Shown here one piece after another: positions 36,023-44,463 of a stretch of 64,000 nt of DNA; position 1 is the first letter of the stretch, and the number at the start of each line of letters is the position of its first letter. Made by a program: the position numbers and the translations under genes. The notes beneath the pieces are model-generated. The model searched no databases and was not told the DNA's origin. It saw only the letters and a program-made list of their open reading frames with translations. The DNA lies in the NCBI GenBank assembly GCA_016933835.1, contig JAFGAC010000031.1:1-64000 (forward strand), given 5' to 3'. The DNA is from Clostridiales bacterium. GTDB lineage: Bacteria > Bacillota > Clostridia > Peptostreptococcales > Acidaminobacteraceae.

Positions 36023-37372
36023 CTACCCTACACTTATTTTGCCTTCTGGATATCTAATCAAAGCTTTTTTCTTGTTTCTATGTGCTATAGCTACTATGAC
36101 AGTAATAGGTCCAACCCTTCCTGCAAACATAGTCATTGAAATTATTATCTTGCCAATCATGGATAGATTTCCTGTTATTCCTGTCGATAATCCTACTGTG
36201 CCGAATGCAGAGATTGTCTCAAATATTATATCAATAAAAGCCTTATCGCTTTCAATAATTGTCAGTAGAAATGTTACAATAAGAACAATTGATAAAGCAA
36301 TGATAAAAACAGTTAACGCCCTATTAATTGCCTCTTTATTGATTCTCCTTTTATACAGCTCAATATCTTCTCGTCCCATAATCACTGAAACAACCGTTAA
36401 AACCAACATCCCGATTGTGGTTGTTTTTATACCTCCGGCTGTTGAGCCCGGTGAACCTCCGATAAACATCAATAGCATAGTTAAAAATTTTGATGAATCC
36501 CTGAGGGAAGCCGTATCAATTGTATTAAATCCTGCAGTTCTAGGTGTAACTGACTGAAATAGAGCAGCAGTCAATTTATCGCCAAAATTCAAATTCCCCA
36601 GAGTCAAAGGATTTGTATATTCAAGAGTTAAAAAAAGTATGAACCCTGTTGAAAGCAAAATTGCTGTCATTGTCAAAACCAACTTAGAATGAAGCGTCAA
36701 TTTTCTAAATGATCTGACTCTTGCAAAATCCAATAAAACAGAAAATCCAAGTCCTCCAATAATAATTAAAAAAATAATCACCAAACTCAAATAAGTGCTT
36801 GTCACAAATGGCGTCAAACTTTGGCCATTTCCAATCAGATCAAATCCGGCGTTACAAAATGCAGAGACACTATGGAATATTCCATAGACAATTCCAGTAC
36901 TCTTTCCATAAATAGGAACAAAAAACAATGAAAGCAATACTGCACCTATTCCTTCTACTATTAGAGTAAATACCAATACATATTTAACCAGACGAACAAT
37001 GCCTGATAGAGTCAGTTGATTAAACGCCTCTTGCATGATTAACCTATTTCTGAGGGTTATTTTTCTTCCAATTATCAGCGCAACCAATGTTGCCATGGAC
37101 ATGAATCCAAGTCCACCTATTTGAATCAAAAGTAAAATGATTGTTTTTCCAAAAATAGACCAAAATGTACCTGTATCAACAACTACCAGTCCTGTCACGC
37201 AGACAGCAGATGTCGCTGTAAATATTGAATTTACAAAACCGGCACTTTTCCCTGATAGTGTAGCAATAGGAAGGTTGAGAAGAATCGCACCCATCAATAT
37301 GATTCCCGCAAACCCTATCGCTAAAATCTGTGCGGGATTAAGCTCTTTTTTTCTGAAGTTATTGTATTCCAT
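36023..37372 (-). CDS. ktrB: potassium uptake channel subunit KtrB
   Basis: TrkH/KtrB-type K+ translocating membrane protein. 449 residues from the ATG at 37372 (GAGGTGAT upstream), with four pseudo-repeated M1-P-M2 units. The selectivity-filter glycines are visible in CVTGLVVVD, CNAGFDLIG, TAGFNTID and FGTVGLSTG. Together with KtrA it forms a Na+-coupled or Na+-activated K+ uptake system used in osmotic adaptation. Confidence 0.94.
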   Translation of the reverse strand: MEYNNFRKKELNPAQILAIGFAGIILMGAILLNLPIATLSGKSAGFVNSIFTATSAVCVTGLVVVDTGTFWSIFGKTIILLLIQIGGLGFMSMATLVALIIGRKITLRNRLIMQEAFNQLTLSGIVRLVKYVLVFTLIVEGIGAVLLSLFFVPIYGKSTGIVYGIFHSVSAFCNAGFDLIGNGQSLTPFVTSTYLSLVIIFLIIIGGLGFSVLLDFARVRSFRKLTLHSKLVLTMTAILLSTGFILFLTLEYTNPLTLGNLNFGDKLTAALFQSVTPRTAGFNTIDTASLRDSSKFLTMLLMFIGGSPGSTAGGIKTTTIGMLVLTVVSVIMGREDIELYKRRINKEAINRALTVFIIALSIVLIVTFLLTIIESDKAFIDIIFETISAFGTVGLSTGITGNLSMIGKIIISMTMFAGRVGPITVIVAIAHRNKKKALIRYPEGKISVG

Positions 37373-37429
37373 CCCATCACCTCTATGTATGCATTTCAAA
37401 CAATTATATCATTTTTCTGCAAAATAAAA

Positions 37430-37450
37430 AAGAGTCATCAATTGACTCTT
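37430..37450 (-). terminator. terminator of infC-rpmI-rplT
   Basis: Eight-bp stem AAGAGTCA / TGACTCTT, five-base loop, T-run on the minus strand, right after rplT. Confidence 0.9.
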
Positions 37451-37464
37451 ATCTATCATAACAA

Positions 37465-37818
37465 TTATAATGCAGCTTTTGCAGTCTCTACTAAACTAGC
37501 GAAACCTTCTGGATCATGAATTGCCATTTCAGACAACATTTTTCTATTGATATTGATATCAGCTTTTTTAAGTCCATTTATGAACTTGCTGTATGACATG
37601 CCATTTGCTCTTGTACCCGCATTGATTCTAGCAATCCATAATTTTCTGAAATCTCTTTTTCTAAGTTTTCTTCCAACGTATGAAGATCTCAATGCTCTCA
37701 TTACTGCTGGATTTGCAGCTTTGAAAACTTTACTTTTTTGTCCATAATATCCTTTAGCCAATTTCAAAATTTTTCTATGTTTTTTCTTAGCGTTTACGCC
37801 TCTTTTAACTCTAGCCAT
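37465..37818 (-). CDS. rplT: 50S ribosomal protein L20
   Basis: 117 residues, highly basic N-terminus ([14 protein letters not shown]) that threads into 23S rRNA, and a globular C-terminal domain ([18 protein letters not shown]). Needed early in large-subunit assembly. In Firmicutes, L20 binds the infC leader to repress this operon, and such a leader is visible at 38603-38720. AGGAGG precedes the ATG. Confidence 0.98.
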   Translation of the reverse strand: MARVKRGVNAKKKHRKILKLAKGYYGQKSKVFKAANPAVMRALRSSYVGRKLRKRDFRKLWIARINAGTRANGMSYSKFINGLKKADININRKMLSEMAIHDPEGFASLVETAKAAL

Positions 37819-37844
37819 TTTATTTACCTCCTATCTCATTCTAT

Positions 37845-38042
37845 TTAAATATATGGTAATAATTTTCTTACACGTTTCATATCTGATGGTGAAACTAAAC
37901 CAGCTTTACGAAGATTTCTCTTTCTCTTTGGAGATTTTTTAGTCAAAATATGGCTAGTAAACGCTTTTGATCTTTTAAGTTTACCTTTTCCAGTTAATTT
38001 AACTCTTTTTCTTGCTCCTCGATGTGTTTTCATTTTAGGCAT
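37845..38042 (-). CDS. rpmI: 50S ribosomal protein L35
   Basis: 65 residues, very basic, beginning [20 protein letters not shown] as usual. Middle gene of infC-rpmI-rplT, with GGAGG before the ATG. Confidence 0.98.
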   Translation of the reverse strand: MPKMKTHRGARKRVKLTGKGKLKRSKAFTSHILTKKSPKRKRNLRKAGLVSPSDMKRVRKLLPYI

Positions 38043-38063
38043 AATATATCCTCCTCTCCCGCA

Positions 38064-38570
38064 TTATTTCTTAGGTGCAAATATTACAATAAGGCTTCTA
38101 CCTTCAATATTTGGTCTTTTTTCCATACTGCCACTTTCGCCGATAATTCCTGCGAATTTATTGATGACTTCATATCCAAATTCAGTATGACCCATTTGTC
38201 TACCTTTAAATCTCAAAGCAACTTTGACCTTGTCACCACTCTCTAAAAACTTAATTGCGTTGTTTGCTTTAGTTTTCATGTCATGGTCGTCAATACTCAA
38301 GCTCAATCTAATTTCTTTTATTTGAGTAATTTTTTGCTTTTTCTTTGATTCTTTATCCTTTTTAGCTTGCTCATACTTAAACTTGCCGTAATCCATAATT
38401 TTGCAGACAGGCGGAACAGCATTCGGAGCAATCTTAACTAAGTCAAGTTTCTTTTCAATTGCAAGATTAAGTGCATCTTTTCTTGAAACAACACCTAGCA
38501 TTTCTCCATCAACGTCGAGTAATCGGACTTCTTTGTCGCGAATATCTTCATTAATTTCAGTTTTTTTAAT
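38064..38570 (-). CDS. infC: translation initiation factor IF-3
   Basis: Binds the 30S subunit, keeps subunits apart and proofreads initiation. N-domain (INEDIRDKEVRLLDVDGEMLGV), linker rich in lysine, and C-domain (IRLSLSIDDHDMKTKANNA; LRFKGRQMGH) are complete, 168 residues. The ribosome site GGAGGTG (38577-38583) is followed eight bases later by ATT at 38570, so an AUU start is proposed. The only ATG nearby (38585) overlaps the ribosome site itself and could not be used. AUU starts in infC are known to permit autoregulation by IF-3. Confidence 0.93.
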   Translation of the reverse strand: MKKTEINEDIRDKEVRLLDVDGEMLGVVSRKDALNLAIEKKLDLVKIAPNAVPPVCKIMDYGKFKYEQAKKDKESKKKQKITQIKEIRLSLSIDDHDMKTKANNAIKFLESGDKVKVALRFKGRQMGHTEFGYEVINKFAGIIGESGSMEKRPNIEGRSLIVIFAPKK

Positions 38571-38602
38571 AACGTACACCTCCATTTATTCTGCAGAGAC
38601 AA

Positions 38603-38720
38603 TAAAAAATGAGCGAACAATAAAGTCCGCTCACTACAAATTCAATTGCGTCGTGACCTTATGAACTCTAACGTTATAAGGTGAGAAGTAACGGACCTCT
38701 GCTTAATAATATTTAATTAC
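38603..38720 (-). ncRNA. L20-type leader of infC-rpmI-rplT
   Basis: Between the promoter and infC the minus strand has an intrinsic terminator (stem 38611-38618 with 38625-38632, then TTTTTT) and an upstream segment GGTCCG (about 38690-38696) able to pair with CGGAC of that stem as an antiterminator. A long hairpin (ACCTTATAACG.../...CATAAGGT, about 38655-38682) lies between. This matches the known Firmicutes L20 leader, where L20 promotes premature termination. Confidence 0.8.
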
Positions 38721-38726
38721 TTGCAC

Positions 38727-38755
38727 ATAATATCATCTATCTAACTAAATGTCAA
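38727..38755 (-). promoter_or_regulatory. infC operon promoter
   Basis: Minus-strand -35 TTGACA (38750-38755), 17-base spacer, -10 TATTAT (38727-38732): near consensus, fitting high expression. Confidence 0.88.
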
Positions 38756-38764
38756 ATTGTATAA

Positions 38765-40675
38765 TTATAAATAATAAGTTTTATCCTTAACTTCTTGATG
38801 CAGTTCATTTATAAAACTTTCAACTGATTTTGTTCCAAGCTCACCTTTGTGATGGCTTCTTACGGATATATCACCTGATTCGATTTCTTTATCGCCTACT
38901 ACCAACATATATGGTACTTTTGAAAGTTGTGCTTCTCTAATCTTATAACCTACTTTTTCACTTCTCTCATCAATGCTGACTCTTATTCCTGCTTCATTCA
39001 ATTGTTTTTCAATCATTTTAGCAAAATCAGCATGTCTGTCAGCTACTGGAATAATTTTAACTTGTTCTGGTGCTACCCAAAGTGGAAAGTTTCCTGCAAA
39101 ATGTTCAATCAGTATTCCAATGAATCTTTCAATTGAACCATATACTACACGATGAATGACAATAGGTCGATGTTTTTCTCCATCTTTACCAATATAAGAA
39201 AGCTCAAATTGCTTTGGCAGTTGCATATCCAACTGGATTGTTCCACATTGCCATGATCTTCCGATTGCATCACGCAAATGGAAATCAATTTTCGGACCAT
39301 AGAACGCGCCATCTCCTGCGTTGATTTTATAAGGAATTGCCATTTCATCAAGTGCGGCTGCTAAAGAAGCCTCTGCATGATCCCACTCTTCTTTTGAACC
39401 CATAGATTCTTCTGGTTTTGTTGATAATTCAACAAAATATTCAAACCCGAAAGTTTTATAAACTTCATCAAACAGTCGTGCTACGCCTTTTATTTCATCC
39501 TTAATTTGTTCAGGCAGCATGAATATATGCGCATCATCTTGTGTAAAGGCACGTACTCTCATCAGACCGTGAAGAGCGCCTGAAAGTTCATGTCTATGAA
39601 CACGGCCAATTTCACCCATTCTAATAGGTAGATCTCTATATGACTTGATACTTTGATTATAGACCAACATACCTCCTGGACAATTCATAGGCTTGATTGC
39701 GTAATCCTCTTCATCTATCTTTAGCGTGTACATATTTTCTTTATAATGATGCCAGTGACCTGAAGTTTCCCACAATTGTCTGTTTAAAATAATTGGTGTT
39801 TCTATCTCTACATAGCCTTCTCTTACATGAATTTTTCTCCAATAATCCAAAAGCAAGTTTTTAAGAACAGTTCCCTTAGGCATGAAAAATGGAAATCCCG
39901 GACCTTCTTCGAGCAACACAAAAAGTTCAAGCTCTTTTCCTAATTTTCTATGATCTCTTTTTTTAGCTTCCTCTAATCTATGGATATATTCTTCAAGCAT
40001 TGAGGCTTTCGGAAAAGATGTTCCATAGATTCTCTGAAGCATTTTATTTTTAACATCACCTTTCCAGTATGCACCCGCAAGATTCAATAACTTTACCGCC
40101 TTTATCTTATCAGTGCTTGGAACATGGACACCTGCACACAAATCAACAAATTCACCTTGTCTGTAAAAAGAGATGATTTCATCTTCAGGCAATTCATTGA
40201 TGAGCTGAACTTTATAATCTTCACCACGTTCTTTTACAAGTACTAAAGCTTCATCTCTAGGCAATTCAAATCTTTCAAGAACCAATCCTTCCTTGACTAT
40301 TTTTTTCATTTCATTTTCTATCTTTTCTAAATCTTCAGGTGTAAATACATGATCAGAATCTATATCATAATAATATCCGTCTTTGATTGCCGGTCCTATT
40401 GCAAGCTTAGAACCCGGATACAGACGCAATACAGCTTGTGCCAAAATATGTGAACTGGTATGTCTGAATGCATGTTCACCGACTTCATCGTTGAATGTAA
40501 ATATACTGACTTCAGAATCCTCATTAACTTTATATGAAAGATCCACCTTCTTGCCATTCACTTCTCCTGCGATAGCTTCTTTAGCCAAACGTCCACTTAT
40601 TGCCTTAGCGATTTCAAAAAGCGATACACCTTTTTCAAATTCTTTTACAGAACCATCTTTTAAAGTAATTTTCAT
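38765..40675 (-). CDS. thrS: threonyl-tRNA synthetase
   Basis: Class II synthetase of 636 residues: N-terminal TGS domain (1-62), the editing N2 domain with HTSSHILAQAV and CAGVHVPST, the catalytic core (motif 2 region RMGEIGRVHRHELSG, zinc ligands in NCPGG and VIHRVVYGS) and the C-terminal anticodon-binding domain (VKIIPVADRH). The start at 40675 has GGAGAGG upstream. The open frame continues upstream to 40771, but those codons are the T-box antiterminator region, not protein. Confidence 0.97.
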   Translation of the reverse strand: MKITLKDGSVKEFEKGVSLFEIAKAISGRLAKEAIAGEVNGKKVDLSYKVNEDSEVSIFTFNDEVGEHAFRHTSSHILAQAVLRLYPGSKLAIGPAIKDGYYYDIDSDHVFTPEDLEKIENEMKKIVKEGLVLERFELPRDEALVLVKERGEDYKVQLINELPEDEIISFYRQGEFVDLCAGVHVPSTDKIKAVKLLNLAGAYWKGDVKNKMLQRIYGTSFPKASMLEEYIHRLEEAKKRDHRKLGKELELFVLLEEGPGFPFFMPKGTVLKNLLLDYWRKIHVREGYVEIETPIILNRQLWETSGHWHHYKENMYTLKIDEEDYAIKPMNCPGGMLVYNQSIKSYRDLPIRMGEIGRVHRHELSGALHGLMRVRAFTQDDAHIFMLPEQIKDEIKGVARLFDEVYKTFGFEYFVELSTKPEESMGSKEEWDHAEASLAAALDEMAIPYKINAGDGAFYGPKIDFHLRDAIGRSWQCGTIQLDMQLPKQFELSYIGKDGEKHRPIVIHRVVYGSIERFIGILIEHFAGNFPLWVAPEQVKIIPVADRHADFAKMIEKQLNEAGIRVSIDERSEKVGYKIREAQLSKVPYMLVVGDKEIESGDISVRSHHKGELGTKSVESFINELHQEVKDKTYYL

Positions 40676-40696
40676 ATTATCCTCTCCTTTTCTTAA

Positions 40697-40945
40697 ATAA
40701 AAAAACTCATCCTTAATAATAAAGGACGAGTTAACGCGGTTCCACCTTGGTTGCCATAAATGGCCTCTCAAATTACCTTATCGCGGTAAGAACGTTGATA
40801 TTTCACTATTAAAGCTAATCAATCAAAGCATAGGGATCAGTTTTCCAAAATTCTTGCTTGAAAAAGTTCACAGCCAAAGACTTTTTCTCTCTGAAAGCAG
40901 TCAATCAAGTACTCTTTCCCATCATCACTTAAAAATTTTATATTT
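40697..40945 (-). ncRNA. T-box leader of thrS
   Basis: Minus strand: T-box sequence TGGAACCGCG (40735-40744) within AAGGTGGAACCGCGTTAA, candidate specifier ACT for threonine (40839-40841, in AAAACTGAT), and terminator stem 40704-40714 with 40722-40732 before seven Ts. Confidence 0.92.
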
Positions 40946-40950
40946 TTTTA

Positions 40951-40979
40951 ATTTTATACCTGATCTCTACAAATGTCAA
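40951..40979 (-). promoter_or_regulatory. thrS promoter
   Basis: Minus-strand -35 TTGACA (40974-40979), 17-base spacer, -10 TAAAAT (40951-40956). Confidence 0.8.
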
Positions 40980-41012
40980 GCCGTATTTAATTTGCACTGC
41001 ACTAAGGAGTGT

Positions 41013-41726
41013 CTACGCAACATTGATTTCTATTTTCCTGTTTTGACTGTCTAGAACATATATTTCGCATATACCTCCAAGATGAATTTCTATGTTGCTT
41101 CTCAAACTTTCAAGAGCTGCTTCAAATTCTCCATCTCTGCTTGAATCAATGTGTTCGATACACATGAATGCATTGTTTGTATCTTCTGTCAGCATTGTTC
41201 TCTTAGATTCACGCCAATTCCAACATCTGCATACAGCGCCGATATCATCTTTATAAACAATCTCATTTTCAAGTGCCGGACTGTTGTCATCGCTTCCAAG
41301 CACAAGAAAACTTTCTCCACCGATGGCCTTGGTGAGTTTCAAATCACCTTTCACAGAATCCATATCCTCTCCACCACAAGGAAAAGCATATTCTAATGAG
41401 ACAGCATTATATATATCTACTAGAGGATTAATGTTTCCAATAGAATGATTATTATTCACTCTTTTTAACAGTGCTTCGATAGAGGATCTAGCTCCTTTTT
41501 TTGTCTTGAATTTCTTGAAAGCTTCTCTCCATACTTTAACAACCTTGTTGCTAGTGAAATCCTCTTCATTCAAGTGCATTTTTGCTTTTATTTGAGCATC
41601 AGAAAGAATTTTAAAATAAATCTCTTCTGATCTATATTTATTGTTTATGCCTCTACATATGACAACTCCCAGTTTGGCTTCAGGAAAAACTTCCCAAAAA
41701 TTATCTTCAACAATAAATCGATCCAT
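41013..41726 (-). CDS. stand-alone B3/B4 tRNA-editing-like domain protein
   Basis: 237 residues resembling the B3/B4 domain of PheT (AFPCGGEDMDSVKGDLKLTKAIGGE and the late CRCWNWRESKRTMLTED block). In PheT this domain hydrolyses mischarged Tyr-tRNA-Phe; free-standing copies are widespread and mostly uncharacterised, with trans-editing or hydrolase roles suggested. The ATG at 41726 has AGGTGG eight bases upstream; the GTG at 41738 sits inside that site. It is upstream of thrS, with 34 bases between its stop codon and the thrS -35 box. Confidence 0.8.
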   Translation of the reverse strand: MDRFIVEDNFWEVFPEAKLGVVICRGINNKYRSEEIYFKILSDAQIKAKMHLNEEDFTSNKVVKVWREAFKKFKTKKGARSSIEALLKRVNNNHSIGNINPLVDIYNAVSLEYAFPCGGEDMDSVKGDLKLTKAIGGESFLVLGSDDNSPALENEIVYKDDIGAVCRCWNWRESKRTMLTEDTNNAFMCIEHIDSSRDGEFEAALESLRSNIEIHLGGICEIYVLDSQNRKIEINVA

Positions 41727-41771
41727 CAATTCTGCCACCTATCTTTACTTAAATATTTTTTTCCGATATGA

Positions 41772-43019
41772 CTACTCATTCGTTTTTATCTTCAATTTTT
41801 CAATTCTATTTTTCTTGATTTTTATGATTTCAAAAGTGATTTCATTGAATTCCAAAATCTCATTCGTTTCAGGCAAATGACCCATTTCTCCGATGATGAA
41901 TCCCCCAATTGTATCAAAATCATCCGATTCAATTAAAATGCCCAATAATTCATTTATCTGATCGATACGTGTATTGCCATCAACAATGTACTCATTTTCA
42001 GATATGACTTTTATCTGCTCTTTTTCATCGTCATATTCATCTTCTATTTCTCCAACAATTTCTTCTACCAAATCTTCTATTGTCACAATCCCGGCAGTCA
42101 CACCGTATTCGTCCAAAACTACTGCCATTCTAGTTTTTTTCATTCTCATTTCTTCCAACAATTCGATTGAACGTTTAAATTCATAAGTAAAATGAGGTTC
42201 TTTCAATATTTTACCAATATCGAATTGCGAAGGATCATCTAAAAACAGAAGATCTTTTATATTTAAAATTCCTTCAATATTATCAGGACTCTCTTTATAT
42301 ACAGGCAATCTGGAATATTGTTCATCACGAAATAGTTTAATAACTTCTTCATAAGTGGACTCATACTTTAAAAAACAAACATCAATTCTGGGCACCATGA
42401 CCGATTTCACTCTGATATCCGTGAATTCAAATACATTGTGGATCATCTGTCTCTCTTCTACTTCAAGGATTCCTTCCTCATGACTGATATTGATCATTGT
42501 CTTTAATTCTTCTTCCGTTATAAGTGCTTTTTTAAAATTGGATTTTCCACCTAAAATTCTAACAAGAAAATTGGTAATTAAAATAATTACTTTTGTCAGA
42601 GGATTCAAGATGAGCATCAAAAAATATATGACTTTAGATAGTCTTAATGATACTTTTTCAGGTTTCTGAGCAGCCAGTGATTTTGGTGTTATTTCTGCAA
42701 ATATCAATACAATAAATGTCATGCTTATTGTTGAAATACCAACACCCTTATTCCCAAAATAACTGATTGCCAAAGAAGTTGCAATCGCTGATGCGGCTAT
42801 ATTCACAATATTGTTACCTACCAGTATTGCGCCAAGCAGTTTGTTGGGATTATCCACCAATTTTTGCACCAACCCTGCACCTTTTACTTTTTCTTCAACC
42901 ATATGTCTCAATTTTATTTTGCTAAGTGTCATCAACGCTGTCTCAGACGATGAAAAAAGTGCTGACAGCATCAGAAGAACAGCTAATAATACAAATTGTA
43001 AAGTGCTTCCAAATACCAT
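41772..43019 (-). CDS. CNNM/CorC (hemolysin C family) transporter
   Basis: 415 residues: a DUF21/CNNM membrane domain with three to four helices and the SALFSSSETALMTLS motif (about 19-33), a pair of CBS domains (about 200-320; MVPRIDVCFL, LPVYKESPDNIEGILN, RMAVVLDEYGVTAGIVT) and a C-terminal CorC_HlyC domain. Members export Mg2+ or Co2+, with CBS domains sensing Mg-ATP. The hemolysin name is historical. AAGGTGATG precedes the start. Confidence 0.92.
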   Translation of the reverse strand: MVFGSTLQFVLLAVLLMLSALFSSSETALMTLSKIKLRHMVEEKVKGAGLVQKLVDNPNKLLGAILVGNNIVNIAASAIATSLAISYFGNKGVGISTISMTFIVLIFAEITPKSLAAQKPEKVSLRLSKVIYFLMLILNPLTKVIILITNFLVRILGGKSNFKKALITEEELKTMINISHEEGILEVEERQMIHNVFEFTDIRVKSVMVPRIDVCFLKYESTYEEVIKLFRDEQYSRLPVYKESPDNIEGILNIKDLLFLDDPSQFDIGKILKEPHFTYEFKRSIELLEEMRMKKTRMAVVLDEYGVTAGIVTIEDLVEEIVGEIEDEYDDEKEQIKVISENEYIVDGNTRIDQINELLGILIESDDFDTIGGFIIGEMGHLPETNEILEFNEITFEIIKIKKNRIEKLKIKTNE

Positions 43020-43074
43020 AACTCATCACCTTCCTCTTATTTCTGATTTTACCATATTTTTTATCATTTATTCA

Positions 43075-43104
43075 TTATTAGAAATATCTAACTCTTTATG
43101 TCAA
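43075..43104 (-). promoter_or_regulatory. putative promoter of the CorC-type gene
   Basis: Minus-strand -35 TTGACA (43099-43104), 18-base spacer and -10-like TAATAA (43075-43080), about 55 bases upstream of the start codon. Confidence 0.45.
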
Positions 43105-43155
43105 TCTCAATTTATTTTATAGAAAATAATTTTTCAGTATACAATTTCTTTTCGT

Positions 43156-43734
43156 CTATATAGATAACACTATTACACCTTGTACCAATCCAATGATCAA
43201 TCCAAGGACACCTCCCAGAAGCTCTATATGCCTCAATTCTTTATGCACGATTTTCAAGATGATTTCTTCAAGCTTGATCAAGTCAAAATCCATAATTTTA
43301 TCTTCAACAATTTGGTCTACTTTTACATTTGTTGACGCTTCATGAAGGATTCTTTCACTGATTTCATTAATGAATTCATCACCTTTTTCATTGATGAACT
43401 GATCTACATATGTTGTGACAATTGTTGCAGGTATAAAAGGAGGTAATTTATCCACAATCGCAGATGATATTTTATCACCAATTTCATATTTGAATTTTTC
43501 TTTATCCATTCTTTCAATAAAAATATCCATTAATTCTTCTACTTTTATAAGCTCATTAGCAACTATTTCACCAATACTGACCGCAATTTCAGGTTTTCTT
43601 TTAGGTATCAATCCTTGTATATTAAACAATTTCGTTGGCTCAAGCGGTCTAAACAACAATTTTATTGCAATGACGTTAGTCGAATAACCAATCAAAGCAC
43701 CTACCAATCCTAAAATAATCAATTTACTCCACAT
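43156..43734 (-). CDS. DUF445 family membrane protein, short form
   Basis: 192 residues with a membrane segment at each end (about 3-22 and 172-190), joined by an amphipathic helical region. The opening GLVGALIGYSTNVIAIKLLFRPLEP is the DUF445 signature. B. subtilis YheB, a member tied to spore-coat assembly, is about twice as long, so this is a compact version. The ATG at 43734 is chosen because GGAG lies nine bases upstream; the ATG at 43743 is too close. It follows the DUF6873-like gene by 15 bases. Confidence 0.85.
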   Translation of the reverse strand: MWSKLIILGLVGALIGYSTNVIAIKLLFRPLEPTKLFNIQGLIPKRKPEIAVSIGEIVANELIKVEELMDIFIERMDKEKFKYEIGDKISSAIVDKLPPFIPATIVTTYVDQFINEKGDEFINEISERILHEASTNVKVDQIVEDKIMDFDLIKLEEIILKIVHKELRHIELLGGVLGLIIGLVQGVIVLSI

Positions 43735-43749
43735 AATTATCATCTCCTT

Positions 43750-44445
43750 TTAATCAAAAAACATGACACTGCCCAAATCTGTCAGTGGAATATCTTTTGG
43801 ATACTGCAATTTTATTTTTCTTTCAGATACAAATTTATAGATGGCTTCATAATCACTGTGCTTTTCAATGTTTCCAGTAAAGAAAATTTCATCTTCTGAT
43901 ATTTTTCCACCTGCACCGCCAATAAAACCGTGGTCCATTTGATCCAGAAGTATCCCTTTAGGTGTGATGAGTAAAACATCAAATATATCCTTAGTTATTT
44001 TATAAATTCCTTCATCCGAAGTGATAAAACTATTTTCATCAACAGGTAAAATACTACACTTTGCATATCCTTGTTTCACTATTATCTTGCTTGAAAACAT
44101 TTCATCTATACTTTTATCAGTATATTTTGATCCTATTAAAATACCATTTATGCCAATGGCATTATAATAAACATTTTCCGGGTATGAAAATCCTATAATG
44201 CTTTTGCCTTTTTTTACATGGCAATTGTATTTTTCAAGTTTTCCATTGAAATACTCGTAGTATCTTGGGTCAACAATCAATCCTTCATCAGTTTGAAAAA
44301 TAAAAACATCTGGATGATCTGAAATTGATTCATAAACAAAATGATTTGATTTTGTATTTATAATCTCTAAATCTAATTTTTTCAGATACTCTATCAACTT
44401 ATCTGATGCCTTATAGGAAATTATGACTCCTTTTGCACGCTTCAT
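43750..44445 (-). CDS. GME-fold protein, DUF6873-like
   Basis: 231 residues, soluble. I recall this sequence type as DUF6873, described as having the guanidine-group modifying enzyme fold shared with arginine deiminase and amidinotransferases; this is recall, not a search. Visible blocks are VFIFQTDEGLIVDPRYYEY, CHVKKGKSIIGFSYPENVYYNAIGING and HGFIGGAGGKIS, the last near where GME enzymes have a conserved glycine-rich loop. No complete Cys-His-Glu triad is obvious. The ATG at 44445 has GGTGAGG upstream. The unusual structured leader at 44464-44594 precedes it. Confidence 0.65.
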   Translation of the reverse strand: MKRAKGVIISYKASDKLIEYLKKLDLEIINTKSNHFVYESISDHPDVFIFQTDEGLIVDPRYYEYFNGKLEKYNCHVKKGKSIIGFSYPENVYYNAIGINGILIGSKYTDKSIDEMFSSKIIVKQGYAKCSILPVDENSFITSDEGIYKITKDIFDVLLITPKGILLDQMDHGFIGGAGGKISEDEIFFTGNIEKHSDYEAIYKFVSERKIKLQYPKDIPLTDLGSVMFFD

Positions 44446-44463
44446 TACCCTCACCCCGTCCAT

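Noticed and set aside
36003-36557. A 184-codon plus-strand open frame
   Set aside because: It lies antisense to ktrB, and its hydrophobic content mirrors the membrane-protein codons on the other strand. No ribosome site.
40676-40771. N-terminal extension of ThrS by 32 residues
   Set aside because: These codons correspond to the T-box antiterminator and terminator sequence, and the ribosome site lies at 40675.
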